Origin: SAR202 cluster bacterium
GTDB lineage: Bacteria > Chloroflexota > Dehalococcoidia > Lucifugimonadales > VGZY01
Direction: 5' to 3'
NCBI GenBank assembly: GCA_016872355.1
Contig: VGZY01000008.1
Location: forward strand, 1 to 62,833
Length of the DNA stretch: 62,833 bases
Part shown: piece by piece, positions 32,947-41,770 of the stretch
Numbering within the stretch: the stretch's first letter is position 1
How the letters are laid out: each line of letters starts with the position of its first letter
Notes under the pieces: model-generated
The model's input: only the letters and a program-made list of their open reading frames with translations
Told to the model about the DNA's origin: nothing
Databases searched by the model: none
Position numbers and translations under genes: made by a program

Positions 32947-33792
32947 ATGGCCGATTCAAAGCTCCGGATCCTTAGCATCAACGCGCATCCGCACGACTTC
33001 ACTCACTACGCCGGCGCGTTGGGCGTTCACGTGGCGCGGGGGGACTCGGTCACGGTGGTCAGCGTGACTTCCGGCTCCAAGACGCACAACGAAAAGCTGG
33101 CCGACGAGCTCCGCAAGCCGCCTGAGCAGCGCGACCCGAAGATAATGAACCAGACGGAAGACGACTACGCGAAGATCAAGGCGAAGGAGCTCCGCGACGC
33201 GTGCGCCCTGTTCGGCATAACTGACGTACGAATCCTGGGGTACCCGGAGCCGTTCCGTCTGACCCTCTACGAAGACTCAATCGAGATTATGAAGAACTTG
33301 TTCCTGGAGATACGGCCTCACATTCTCATCACGCAGAGCCCTTACCTTGTGGACTATCACACAGGCATGCCCAACGCCATGCGTGACGACCACACAGAGG
33401 TCGCTTCCGCCAGTCTGGAGGCGCGCAATCGTGCCACGGTAGCCACCTATGGTTCTAAGGTTGCGCCGCACAAGACCGCCGTAACTTACTTCCCGGGCGT
33501 CTATTTCCATCGCGACCAGTATGACTTCCTGGTGGACGTGAGCGAGTACTTCGAGAAGAGGGTGCAGGCGGAGGCGATGTACGTTACGCAGGGGCACACA
33601 CCGGAGGGCTCGCGGCAGCGGATAACCATGGCTATCGGCCCAATAGGGTTCCTTGCCGGCGTTCCGTACGCGGAGGCGTTCGTCCGAGAGAAGGTTGAGC
33701 TGCTCGGCAGGCTGCCGGTGCCGGAATCGGCCCTGCGGGACTCCCAGTCCAGTTATTCCGAGATCCAGAAGCGCAGGGTGGGGAAGGGGTAG
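32947..33792 (+). CDS. PIG-L family protein 2 (AHPHD variant)
   Basis: 281 aa, 3 bp after paralog 1 and clearly its tandem duplicate: both share HPHDFTH, the block KLxDELRKPxxQxDP and the region around the third ligand. Zinc residues H14 and D17 plus H149 (DDHTEV) are conserved; the usual base aspartate is H16. AAAGGA lies before the ATG. Two adjacent copies under one promoter could form a heterodimer or have diverged in substrate. The VYF-R-D-YDF block shared with paralog 1 is characteristic of this subfamily. Confidence 0.88.
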   Translation: MADSKLRILSINAHPHDFTHYAGALGVHVARGDSVTVVSVTSGSKTHNEKLADELRKPPEQRDPKIMNQTEDDYAKIKAKELRDACALFGITDVRILGYPEPFRLTLYEDSIEIMKNLFLEIRPHILITQSPYLVDYHTGMPNAMRDDHTEVASASLEARNRATVATYGSKVAPHKTAVTYFPGVYFHRDQYDFLVDVSEYFEKRVQAEAMYVTQGHTPEGSRQRITMAIGPIGFLAGVPYAEAFVREKVELLGRLPVPESALRDSQSSYSEIQKRRVGKG

Positions 33793-33801
33793 GCTCCGGA
33801 T

Positions 33802-34401
33802 TTGACGACACCTGTAATTGCCATCCTCACTGCGGCGGGCGAGTCCACGCGAATGGGCAGCCCCAAGCCGTTGCTGCCGTGGCGCGGCGCCACGCTAATT
33901 GAATATCAGATAGAACAGCTCCTGGCTGGCGGCGTAGATGAAGTGATCGCGGTGCTCGGTTATCGTCACGAGGAGATTGCCCCGAAAGTGAAGGGCACGG
34001 GCGCGCGTTATTTCGTCAATGACCGGTACCGCCAGGGTAAGACAACTTCGATCATTGCCGGAGTGAAGGAGGCCGGTCCGGGCAAGGGGGACCTGCTTTT
34101 CCTAGGTGTGGACCAGCCATGCCCTTCGTGGGTCACGCGCCGGCTGATCGAGGCCCACCGGCGGGCCGGCGCGCTCATCTCTTGCCCGTACTTCGCGGGC
34201 CGGCGCGGTCACCCGAATATTTTTTCGCGCACCCTGTACAAAGAGCTGGAGCGCGTGACGGACGAAGGTCAGGGGATCCGCGAAGTGATTGCCCGCCACG
34301 CCGCCCGGGTCAATGCTGTGGAGTATGAAGACGAGGTGGTGCTCCTGGACCTAAACAGGCCGGAGGACTACGAGGACGCCAGGCGCAAATACGGCACCTA
34401 G
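33802..34401 (+). CDS. MobA-like nucleotidyltransferase (MocA type)
   Basis: 199 aa. The N-terminal ILTAAGESTRMGSPKPLLPW is the NTP-binding signature of molybdenum-cofactor nucleotidyltransferases, continued by NDRYRQGKTTSIIAGV and LFLGVDQPCPSWV (metal-binding Asp), GRRGHPNIF and a final DLNRPEDY. Family members transfer CMP or GMP to molybdopterin; related enzymes act on other substrates. It starts at TTG 33802, 9 bp after the second PIG-L gene, so it belongs to that operon. No molybdoenzyme is encoded in the window, so the cofactor role is inferred. Confidence 0.87.
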   Translation: MTTPVIAILTAAGESTRMGSPKPLLPWRGATLIEYQIEQLLAGGVDEVIAVLGYRHEEIAPKVKGTGARYFVNDRYRQGKTTSIIAGVKEAGPGKGDLLFLGVDQPCPSWVTRRLIEAHRRAGALISCPYFAGRRGHPNIFSRTLYKELERVTDEGQGIREVIARHAARVNAVEYEDEVVLLDLNRPEDYEDARRKYGT

Positions 34402-34484
34402 CCCAGTTTGAAAGCAGAATCCGGATAGATTCGCCCTATATCGGCTGAGTATGATTGGGGCATGTCTATCCAGGAGCGTTCGCG

Positions 34485-35564
34485 ATGAATTCTACGCAGT
34501 TAGCGGGGCCTGCCGAATGGCAAGCGGTAGTCTCTCGGAACCCTGGTTTCGACGGCGCATTCGTATTTGCCGTGCGAACAACGGGCATTTACTGTAGGCC
34601 CTCCTGCCCGAGCAGGCGGCCGAAGTATGAGAACGTAGTCCTGTTCTCGGTGCCGGAGCTGGCCGAAGAGGCCGGCTTCCGGGCCTGCCTCAGGTGCAGA
34701 CCGAACGAAAGTGTCAGCGACGATGCCGTCGTGGCCCTTGTGCGCGATGCCTGTCGCTTTATTCTCCAGCACAGGGTAGGCGTTCCGTCTGGGGACGAGT
34801 TGGCGGGCGCGATGGGTGTGTCCAGGGCGCACCTGCAACGCGCGTTCAAGAAGGTGCTTGGCGTAACGCCGTGGGCCTACGCAGATGTGGTGCGGTTGAG
34901 TGAATTCAAGAAGAAGCTCAGGGATGGCAAGACTGTTGCGGAGGCGGTGTGTGAGTCGGGCTAAGGCTCCAGCAGCAGGGTTTACGGCGCATCGGTCGCC
35001 TCCCGCATGGGCGCAACGCCGGACACGTATCGCCGCGGCGGGGAAGGCATGGACGTCGCCTTCGATATCGCGGAGAGTCCTTTAGGACGGCTCCTCGTTG
35101 CCGCGACGGACAGGGGCCTGTGCGCCGTTACGATCGGGGACGATGATGCATCGCTCGAGCAGGCGCTCAGGGCGGAGTTCCACGCGGCGCGGGTCTGCAG
35201 GGACTCCACGGCCAGCCTGCGGGAGTATGCGACCGTTATTTTGGGCCAGCTTACCGGGAGGGCGCCTCACAGGGACTTGCCGCTGGACATCCGAGGCACG
35301 GCATTCGAGAGGATGGTGTGGGACGAGATCCGCCGCATTCCGTTCGGCGAAACGCGCACCTACACCGAAATCGCCTCGTCGCTCGGCAGACCGCGGGCGG
35401 TCCGGGCGGTAGCGAAGGCCTGCGCTGCCAACAGGATAGCCATCGCCATCCCATGCCATCGCGTGATGGGCAAGGATGGCACTGAGCGCGGGTACAGATG
35501 GGGCGTCGAGCGCAAAAGGAGGCTGCTGGCGCAGGAGAGGCGGTCGGCGGACGGTGGCGGTTAG
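34485..35564 (+). pseudogene. ada: Ada-type O6-alkylguanine repair protein with in-frame TAA
   Basis: The same reading frame carries all Ada parts. First is a zinc N-domain with four cysteines (TGIYCRPSCPSRRP and ACLRCRP). Next is an AraC-type HTH (GDELAGAMGVSRAHLQRAFKKVLG) whose second helix pair is cut by TAA at codon 160 (ESG-stop-GSSSRVYG). After it comes the methyltransferase with PCHRV (Cys324). Homologues have Tyr or Phe at the stop. ATG 34485 follows AGGAG at 8 bp. The downstream half could restart at ATG 35049 (after GGGGAAGG) and give a stand-alone methyltransferase. So this is either a pseudogene or a recently split AdaA/Ogt pair. Confidence 0.85.
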
Positions 35565-35589
35565 GTGGTAGAGCATAGAGAGGTTACAT

Positions 35590-36417
35590 ATGGCTGAGCC
35601 GGTGAGGATACTCGTCGTTGTCGCGCACCCGCATGACTTCATGCACTGTGCGGCTACATGCGGCATTCACGTAGCGAAGGGCGACCAGGTCACGGTGGTG
35701 GCGATGACGAGCGGGGCATGGACGCCGCATAACGAGGCGCGCTCGAAAGAGATGGCCAAACTGGCGGAACAGCGCGACCAGCGCATCGTTCACATGACGC
35801 CGGAGGAATTCGGGGAGATCAAGACGCGCGAGCTTCGAGACGTGGCGAAGGTGTTCGGAGTCACAGATGTTCGCGTGCGCCAATACAAAGACCACGTATT
35901 CCTGCTGCGGGAGAACCAGGACGCGATAGACAGGATCGCCGAGATCATCCTGGAGGTGCGCCCACACGTGCTGATCACGCAAAGCCCGTACACCTCGTAC
36001 AAGCATACCCGCCCGCACGGGCGCTCGACCGCGCAGCTAAACGACCATACAGAGACGGCGATGGTCGTCATGGAGGCGCGCGCCCATGCCCAGGCGCCGC
36101 GTTTCGATTCGCCGGTAAAGCCGCACAAGGTTGCAGTGGTGCTGTTCCCCGGCGTGTATTTTGACGTGGGAGAGATCGATTTCTCGGTGGACGTAACGGC
36201 GTGGTTCGAGAAGCTCGTCCAGGCAGACTCCCTTTACAAGAGCCAGGGTCACGATGCGGACCGCTCGCGCCACACGCTCACCGCGCAGCGCGGCTATTAC
36301 GGCATGTATGCCGGCGCCAAGCATGTGGAGCCGTTCGTGCGCGAGAAGATGGAGCTGCATGCCGAGATACCGGTGCCCGCGTCCGCGCTCAAGAAGGCAG
36401 CGAACCCGGTGGTCTAG
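35590..36417 (+). CDS. PIG-L family protein 3 (AHPHD variant)
   Basis: 275 aa, the third paralog, separated from the first two by the MobA-like and ada genes. HPHDFMH is at residues 13-19, with the His-for-Asp change at H15; the third zinc ligand is H153 (NDHTET). Middle motifs (TPHNEARSKEM, then LEVRPHVLITQSPY) match paralogs 1 and 2. GAGAGG precedes the ATG at a short distance. It is convergent with threonine synthase, 6 bp away. The substrate is unknown. Confidence 0.88.
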   Translation: MAEPVRILVVVAHPHDFMHCAATCGIHVAKGDQVTVVAMTSGAWTPHNEARSKEMAKLAEQRDQRIVHMTPEEFGEIKTRELRDVAKVFGVTDVRVRQYKDHVFLLRENQDAIDRIAEIILEVRPHVLITQSPYTSYKHTRPHGRSTAQLNDHTETAMVVMEARAHAQAPRFDSPVKPHKVAVVLFPGVYFDVGEIDFSVDVTAWFEKLVQADSLYKSQGHDADRSRHTLTAQRGYYGMYAGAKHVEPFVREKMELHAEIPVPASALKKAANPVV

Positions 36418-36423
36418 GGCGCC

Positions 36424-37755
36424 TTACGCCGTCACCTTTGCCCTGGTAATGGCCTTGACCACCGCATCGTAGTCGCCCGGAAGCTCCACCGGCTTGTTGG
36501 CCAGCTTCGGTGAAACGCCCGCCAGCACGTTCGTGTGGTAGCCAACCTTGAAGTCCGTGAACTTCAGCCCATTCGCGGTGGAAATGACCACGGTCCGGTC
36601 CGTCTCCTTGATTTCGCCCCTCTGAACAAGCTTCAGGAGCGCCGCGAGCGCAACGCCCGTCTGCGGGCAGCTGAACAGGCCGAACCGGTCCGCGAGGGCG
36701 CTCGCGTGCGCCAGCTCGTCCTCTGTGGCCTTTTCTACAATGCCGTTATGCTCCTTGAGCACCGGAATTGCTTTGGGGGCGCTGACAGGGTTGCCGATCT
36801 GGATGGCGGACGCGAGAGTCGACTGGGCCGTCACCGGCTTCCACTCCTTGTAGCCGCTCAGGTAGCTCTGGTAGAGAGGGCTGGCGTTAGCCGCCTGTGC
36901 GCAGACAAGCCTTGGAAGCTGCCGGATGATGCCCAACTCCTTCATCATGATGAAGCCCAGCCCGATGGCAGAGATGTTGCCCAGGTTCCCCCCTGGCACA
37001 ATCACCCAGTCCACATTCTCCCAGTCGAACTGCTGCACCAGTTCGAAGCTGATCGTCTTCTGTCCCTCAATCCTCAGCGGGTTTACGGAGTTCGCCAGGT
37101 AGAACCGCTTGTCCGCGCTGAGCCGCTTCACGATGGCCATGCAGCCGTCGAAGTCGGTGTCCAGTGCCAGGGTGAGCGCTCCATTGGCGAGCGGCTGGAC
37201 GAGCTGGGCCGGCGAAATCTTGTTCTTGGGCAGTAGCACCACGGACGGTATGCCCGCCGCCGCGCAGTATGCGGCCACCGCGGCGGAGGTATCGCCGGTG
37301 GAGGCGCACACCACCGCCTGGATGTCGGTGCCCTTGCTCATTATCTCCTTGACAGCGGATACGAGCACGGTCATGCCAAGGTCCTTGAACGAGCCCGTAT
37401 GGCTGTTGCCGCACTGCTTGATCCACAGGTCGTCCAGGCCGATGTGGTCGCCGAACCGCTCGCCCCAGAAGAGGTTGGACCCGCCCTCGTAGATAGAGAC
37501 GACGTTCTTGTCGTCTATCTGCGGGTAGACCACCTCCTTCTTGCCCCAAACGCCGCTGCCGTACGGCCACGACGTGCGCATATAGCGCGAGTCGAAGAGC
37601 GACATCCACGCCGCTGCGCTGCGGCGCTTCAGCGCCTCCATGTCGTGCTGGACGCTGAGCAGCCCGTTACATCGCGGGCAGCGGTAGACCACCTCGGTGA
37701 GGGGGAAGGTAATATCGCAGCCGCTATGGCATTTGAACCACGCCCGGTAGGTCAT
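36424..37755 (-). CDS. thrC: Threonine synthase
   Basis: 443 aa. PLP fold type II: the cofactor lysine K124 in [11 protein letters not shown], the pyridoxal phosphate loop [17 protein letters not shown], and [13 protein letters not shown]. An N-terminal zinc ribbon-like stretch ([21 protein letters not shown]) is typical of the longer bacterial/archaeal form. It converts O-phospho-L-homoserine to L-threonine. The gene stands alone here; hom and thrB are not in the window. The start ATG at 37755 is supported by the zinc-ribbon beginning immediately afterwards. It ends 6 bp from the convergent PIG-L gene. Confidence 0.95.
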   Translation of the reverse strand: MTYRAWFKCHSGCDITFPLTEVVYRCPRCNGLLSVQHDMEALKRRSAAAWMSLFDSRYMRTSWPYGSGVWGKKEVVYPQIDDKNVVSIYEGGSNLFWGERFGDHIGLDDLWIKQCGNSHTGSFKDLGMTVLVSAVKEIMSKGTDIQAVVCASTGDTSAAVAAYCAAAGIPSVVLLPKNKISPAQLVQPLANGALTLALDTDFDGCMAIVKRLSADKRFYLANSVNPLRIEGQKTISFELVQQFDWENVDWVIVPGGNLGNISAIGLGFIMMKELGIIRQLPRLVCAQAANASPLYQSYLSGYKEWKPVTAQSTLASAIQIGNPVSAPKAIPVLKEHNGIVEKATEDELAHASALADRFGLFSCPQTGVALAALLKLVQRGEIKETDRTVVISTANGLKFTDFKVGYHTNVLAGVSPKLANKPVELPGDYDAVVKAITRAKVTA

Positions 37756-37855
37756 GAGAGCACCTCGTGGAGATTCGCAGGAAGCCTGTGGGTACTAGCG
37801 TACCACTAACGAGGAGCTTCGATAACATCCAGGCAGATTCGCCGGTGTACGGTCG

Positions 37856-39712
37856 CTATGCCCCGGCGCCCAGCGTGCGGTCCAGGTTGAAGGCAGCGCT
37901 GATCAGGGCAATGTGCGTGAACGCTTGCGGGAAGTTGCCGAGGTGCTCGCCCGTGGGGCCTATCTCCTCGGAATAGAGCCCGAGATGGTTGGCGTAGCCG
38001 AGCATCTGCTCGAACAGGAAGCGGGCCTGGTCGAGCCGGGCGCGGTCCGTCTTGCCCGCGCGCGTCAGCGCCTCCACTAGCCAGAATGTGCACATGCTGA
38101 ACGCGCCCTCGCCGCCGGGGATGCCGTCCGGCGTGTCCCGCTGGTTGTACCGGTAGACGAGGCTGTTCGAGAGCAGCCCGCCTTTCGACGGCGACTGCAT
38201 AATGGCGTCCAGTGTGCTGATCATGCGCGGGTCGGTGGGGGAGAGAAAGAAGACGAGCGGCATAACCAGCGCGGAGGCGTCCAGCGCATCGCTCCCATAA
38301 GACTGGGTGAAAGACCTGCGCTCTGCGTTCCACCCCTTGCTCATGATCTCGCGATAAATCTCGTCCCGGATAGCTCGCCATCGCGCCGTGTCCGCCGGGA
38401 ACGAACGCTTCTCCGCCAGCCTGATGCCCCTGTCCAGGGCCACCCAGCACATCATCCTGGAATAGACAAAGTGCCTCGGCCCGCCCCGGACCTCCCATAT
38501 CCCCTCGTCCGTCAGTTTCCAGTTCCTGCACACCCACTCCAGCAGCCGGGTTAGCTGCGTCCACATGTCATAAGAGACCGGGGTCCCGTACTTGTTGAAC
38601 AGGTACACGGCGTCCATCAGCTCGCCATAGATATCGAGCTGCACCTGCGTGTGAGCGCGGTTGCCGATGCGGACGGGCCGCGAGCCCCGGTACCCCTCCA
38701 TCTGTTCCAGTATTTGCTCTTCCAGGTTCGGCTTCCCGTCGATTGAGTAGATCGGCAGGAGAGTGTTGTCCGGCTGCAGCTCGTGGCAGCGCGCCTCTAT
38801 CCACTGCATGAAGTGCGCCGCCTCCTCCGTGAAGCCGATGCGAAGCAGCGCGTACAGCGTGAACGAGGCGTCGCGGATCCACGTGAACCGGTAGTCCCAG
38901 TTCCCCACGCCGCCTATTTCCTCAGGCAAGCTGGACGTGGGCGCCGCGACAATCGCTCCAGTGGGGGCGAACGTCAGGAGCTTCAGAACGAGCGCGGAAC
39001 GGTGGACGGCCTCCCGCCATCTCCCGTTGTAGGTGCATCCGGCTACCCAGCGCCGCCAGTACTCCACGGTATGCGAGAGGTGCTCCTGGGACGCCAGGCC
39101 GCAAAACTCCTCCATCTGCTCGACCGTATTTTCCGTGAGCTGGCCGAGCACAAACTTGAGAGTCTCGCCTTCGCCCACGGTGAATTCCGCCCTGACCCCT
39201 CCCTCGCATGGCTCCAGGGCGACCGGCGAGACCAGGCCGAGGCAGAAGCTACTGGAGTGGAACACCGCCCCTCGTTCGTTCAGAGACGTCTCGTGCTCCT
39301 CCCGCGCGTGGTTGAACGCCGGCAGGCACTCCAGTCGCATGCGCATGCGTCCACGGAGGCCCCTGACCTGGCGAACAAGCTCGTGATGCACCTCTCCTCT
39401 GGCGCCGTCCTCGATCACCATGTAGTCCATGACCTCTGCCGCGCCCTCGACGCCCAGGAAGCGCGTTACCAGTACGTTAGTCTCGGGGAGGTAGTACTGC
39501 GTGGCCTTTGCCTTTACGTTCTCTACGGTGATCTGGAAGCGGCCGCCCTTGTCGTGGTCGAGTATGCCTGAAAAGACGCTGGGGGAATCGAAGTGAGGGA
39601 GACAAAGCCAGTCAATGGAGCCGTTCTTGCCGACAAGCGCAGCGGTATGCAGATCGCCGATGATCCCGTAGTCCTCGATAGGCAGGCATCCCACGCGGCA
39701 TCCGCCTCCCAC
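37856..39712 (-). CDS. GH15-family glycoside hydrolase (glucoamylase/trehalase-like)
   Basis: 618 aa with no signal peptide, so cytosolic. The N-terminal trehalase-like sandwich ([28 protein letters not shown]) is followed by an (alpha/alpha)6 domain with [38 protein letters not shown] and [17 protein letters not shown]. Members hydrolyse alpha-1,4-glucans or trehalose, and the length matches bacterial examples. The neighbouring fusion at 12266 contains a trehalose-phosphatase, but that is 25 kb away. GTG 39712 is taken as start; GTG 39694, 10 bp after GGAGG, is equally plausible. Confidence 0.93.
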   Translation of the reverse strand: MGGGCRVGCLPIEDYGIIGDLHTAALVGKNGSIDWLCLPHFDSPSVFSGILDHDKGGRFQITVENVKAKATQYYLPETNVLVTRFLGVEGAAEVMDYMVIEDGARGEVHHELVRQVRGLRGRMRMRLECLPAFNHAREEHETSLNERGAVFHSSSFCLGLVSPVALEPCEGGVRAEFTVGEGETLKFVLGQLTENTVEQMEEFCGLASQEHLSHTVEYWRRWVAGCTYNGRWREAVHRSALVLKLLTFAPTGAIVAAPTSSLPEEIGGVGNWDYRFTWIRDASFTLYALLRIGFTEEAAHFMQWIEARCHELQPDNTLLPIYSIDGKPNLEEQILEQMEGYRGSRPVRIGNRAHTQVQLDIYGELMDAVYLFNKYGTPVSYDMWTQLTRLLEWVCRNWKLTDEGIWEVRGGPRHFVYSRMMCWVALDRGIRLAEKRSFPADTARWRAIRDEIYREIMSKGWNAERRSFTQSYGSDALDASALVMPLVFFLSPTDPRMISTLDAIMQSPSKGGLLSNSLVYRYNQRDTPDGIPGGEGAFSMCTFWLVEALTRAGKTDRARLDQARFLFEQMLGYANHLGLYSEEIGPTGEHLGNFPQAFTHIALISAAFNLDRTLGAGA

Positions 39713-39776
39713 AGCCTGCTATGAGTCCAGCATAGCACAGGGGGTACGTTGTCATCCTCAGCCGCTCTGGCCCTTT

Positions 39777-39795
39777 TGTCATCCTGAGGATGACA
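39777..39795. terminator. Hairpin TGTCATCC..GGATGACA
   Basis: A 19-bp palindrome between the GH15 start and the end of the ABC-F gene. Further TGTCATCC words flank it at 39750 and 39803, suggesting a repeat family used as terminator. Confidence 0.45.
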
Positions 39796-39798
39796 TGT

Positions 39799-41679
39799 TC
39801 AGGATGACAGGCCTCCCCACGCGGCCCACGCCAGCTCCAGGTCCGCCTGGGCCTTCGCGTGCGCCTCGGCGAGATCCGCCACCTTCGCCCTGTCGTTCTT
39901 CTCCGCAGCCTTCTGGAGCGATGCTTCCAGCTTTACCACGAGCGCCTCAAGGTCGGCTATGACCTTCTCGTGGTCCGGCCCCTTGGGTGCCGCCGCCTTC
40001 CCGCCCTTTGCTGCGCCCTTCTGCGGCTGGGCCGCCTTCTTCGGCTGGGCGGCCTGCGCGCGTGCGGCGGGCTCCTCCAGCGACTTCAACCACTCCTCGA
40101 AGGTGCCCTTGAAGACGCGCAGCGCGCCGTTTTCCACCAGCCACAGGTTCTGCGCCAGGAGCCCTATCAGGTGGCGGTCGTGGGAGACGAACAGCAGCGC
40201 CCCGGCGTAGTCAAGGAGCGCGTCCTCCAGCGCCTCGCGGCTTGGGATATCCAGGTGCGTTGTCGGCTCGTCCAGCACCAGCACGTTGGGCTCGGTAATC
40301 AGCAGCCGGGCGAGCGCCAGGCGCGTCCGCTCGCCGCCGCTGAGGGACGAAACGAGCTTGAAAACGTCGTCGCCCTTGAACAGGAACCGCGCCAGGTAGC
40401 CGCGCGCCTCGCCGATGTTGATGTTCTTTGCATCCAGCAGGGCGTCGAGCACTGAGAGGTGGGCAGGGATGTCGTCGCTGCCCTGCTTCTGGAAGCCGAT
40501 CTTGACCTTTTGCCCGAAGTTAATTGAGCCGCGCACCGGTGGCGTCTTCCCAATGATGGTGTTGAGAAGGGTAGTCTTGCCCAGGCCGTTCGGTCCAACG
40601 ATCGCCGTCCTCGACCCGCGCTCCAGCTTCGTTTCGGGCACGGAAAGGAGCTGCACCGTCCGCCCGCCGTCCACATACCCCACCGCAAGGTCGTGCGTGG
40701 TCAGCACCGTCAGGCTCGTGCGGCTCGCCTCGTTGGCGCGTATCTTGACTGTGTCCGCTGTATCGACAGCATCCAGCCGCTCCAGCCTGTCCAGCCGCTT
40801 CTCGCGCCCCATCGCCTGCCGCGCCTTCACCCCCGCCCGGTAACGGTCGATGAACGCCTGCTCCCGCGCGATGACCTCCTGCTGCCGCTCAAACTCAAGC
40901 TGCTGGCGGGCGCGCTGCTCTTCTTTCACCTGCCTGAACTTGGTGTAGTTGCCCCGATATGCCTTGAGTCCGCCGCCGTCCATGTCCCATATCTGGTCGG
41001 CCACCCTGTCCAGGAAGTACCGGTCGTGGGATACGACAATGAAGGCGTATGGGAAGCGGTTGAGGAACGTCTCCAGCCAGGCCAGCCCCTTGAAGTCCAG
41101 GTAGTTAGTCGGCTCGTCCAGGATCAGGAGCGCCGGCTCCAGCAGCAGCGCCTTCGCCAGCGCCGCGCGCGTCTTTTGACCGCCGCTCGCCGCCGTAACG
41201 GGTGTGTCCAGCGACTCCAGCGATAGCCCAACGCCCGTCACCACGCGCTCCATCCGGTTCTGGTAGTCGAAGCCGCCCACCGCCTCGTACTCTTGCAGCA
41301 GCGCTGAGTAGCGCCGGTCCGCGAGCTTCCGCTCCTCGGGCGTGGCCGCCCGCTCGATTGCCATGCCGGCGTCAGCGACGTCCGTTTCCAGCTCCAGGAT
41401 CGCGCTGAAGGCGGACATGACCTCCTCCCTCAGCGTTCCCACCGTCATGTGCGCCGCATGCTGCGACACGTAACCGATGGTCAGCCCGCGGGACCGGCTC
41501 ACCGAACCCGAATTAGGCGGTATCTCGCCCATGAGCATGCGAAGGAGGGATGTCTTGCCCTGGCCGTTCGGCCCCACCATGCCGATGTGGGCCTTTTCCG
41601 CCACTTCGAGGTCGATCTTCGAGAATATCTCAACCTCGCCGAAGTAGAGGGCAAGCTGAGAACCGGTCAAAAGGGGCAT
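39799..41679 (-). CDS. ABC-F family ATPase (ribosome-associated)
   Basis: 626 aa with two ABC domains: Walker A GPNGQGKT and GPNGLGKT, signatures SGGQKTRAALAKALL and LSGGERTRLALARLL, Walker B LLILDEPTNYLD and VLVLDEPTTHLD. A long linker (TKFRQVKEEQRARQQLEFER) and a C-terminal Lys/Ala coiled coil (AKGGKAAAPKG and beyond) follow. There is no membrane segment. ABC-F proteins act on the ribosome E site (EttA, Uup, antibiotic resistance). Length and linker match the Uup/EttA-like group, and no drug target can be inferred. The C-terminus has an Ala/Lys tail that differs from EttA. A hairpin terminator lies at 41701-41730. Confidence 0.93.
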   Translation of the reverse strand: MPLLTGSQLALYFGEVEIFSKIDLEVAEKAHIGMVGPNGQGKTSLLRMLMGEIPPNSGSVSRSRGLTIGYVSQHAAHMTVGTLREEVMSAFSAILELETDVADAGMAIERAATPEERKLADRRYSALLQEYEAVGGFDYQNRMERVVTGVGLSLESLDTPVTAASGGQKTRAALAKALLLEPALLILDEPTNYLDFKGLAWLETFLNRFPYAFIVVSHDRYFLDRVADQIWDMDGGGLKAYRGNYTKFRQVKEEQRARQQLEFERQQEVIAREQAFIDRYRAGVKARQAMGREKRLDRLERLDAVDTADTVKIRANEASRTSLTVLTTHDLAVGYVDGGRTVQLLSVPETKLERGSRTAIVGPNGLGKTTLLNTIIGKTPPVRGSINFGQKVKIGFQKQGSDDIPAHLSVLDALLDAKNINIGEARGYLARFLFKGDDVFKLVSSLSGGERTRLALARLLITEPNVLVLDEPTTHLDIPSREALEDALLDYAGALLFVSHDRHLIGLLAQNLWLVENGALRVFKGTFEEWLKSLEEPAARAQAAQPKKAAQPQKGAAKGGKAAAPKGPDHEKVIADLEALVVKLEASLQKAAEKNDRAKVADLAEAHAKAQADLELAWAAWGGLSS

Positions 41680-41700
41680 CTGGGGAGGCTACCGTACATA

Positions 41701-41730
41701 AGAATAGCCCCGAGCGCTCGGGGCTATTCT
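41701..41730. terminator. 30-bp perfect palindrome between S9 peptidase and ABC-F genes
   Basis: Arms AGAATAGCCCCGAGC and complement. It follows the S9 peptidase gene (minus strand) and precedes the ABC-F gene by about 20 bp, with a TTCT tract. Confidence 0.75.
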
Positions 41731-41770
41731 AGGATAACAGATACAGGTGGAGGGACGAGGTGATTCGCGC

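Noticed and set aside
34485-34964. Ada N-domain as a complete stand-alone AdaA.
   Set aside because: The AraC HTH is cut in its second half, so the truncated product would lack a full DNA-binding domain; kept as interrupted ada.
19976-35564. Idea that TAA is reassigned to Tyr (VOC and ada genes both have TAA at a Tyr-like position).
   Set aside because: Several intact genes here end in TAA (NHL at 612, DUF1800 at 2199, SirB1-like at 30993, thrC at 36424, S9 peptidase at 41771, the ThiZ-like ATPase at 61213), so TAA is a normal stop. Mutation or sequencing error is simpler.
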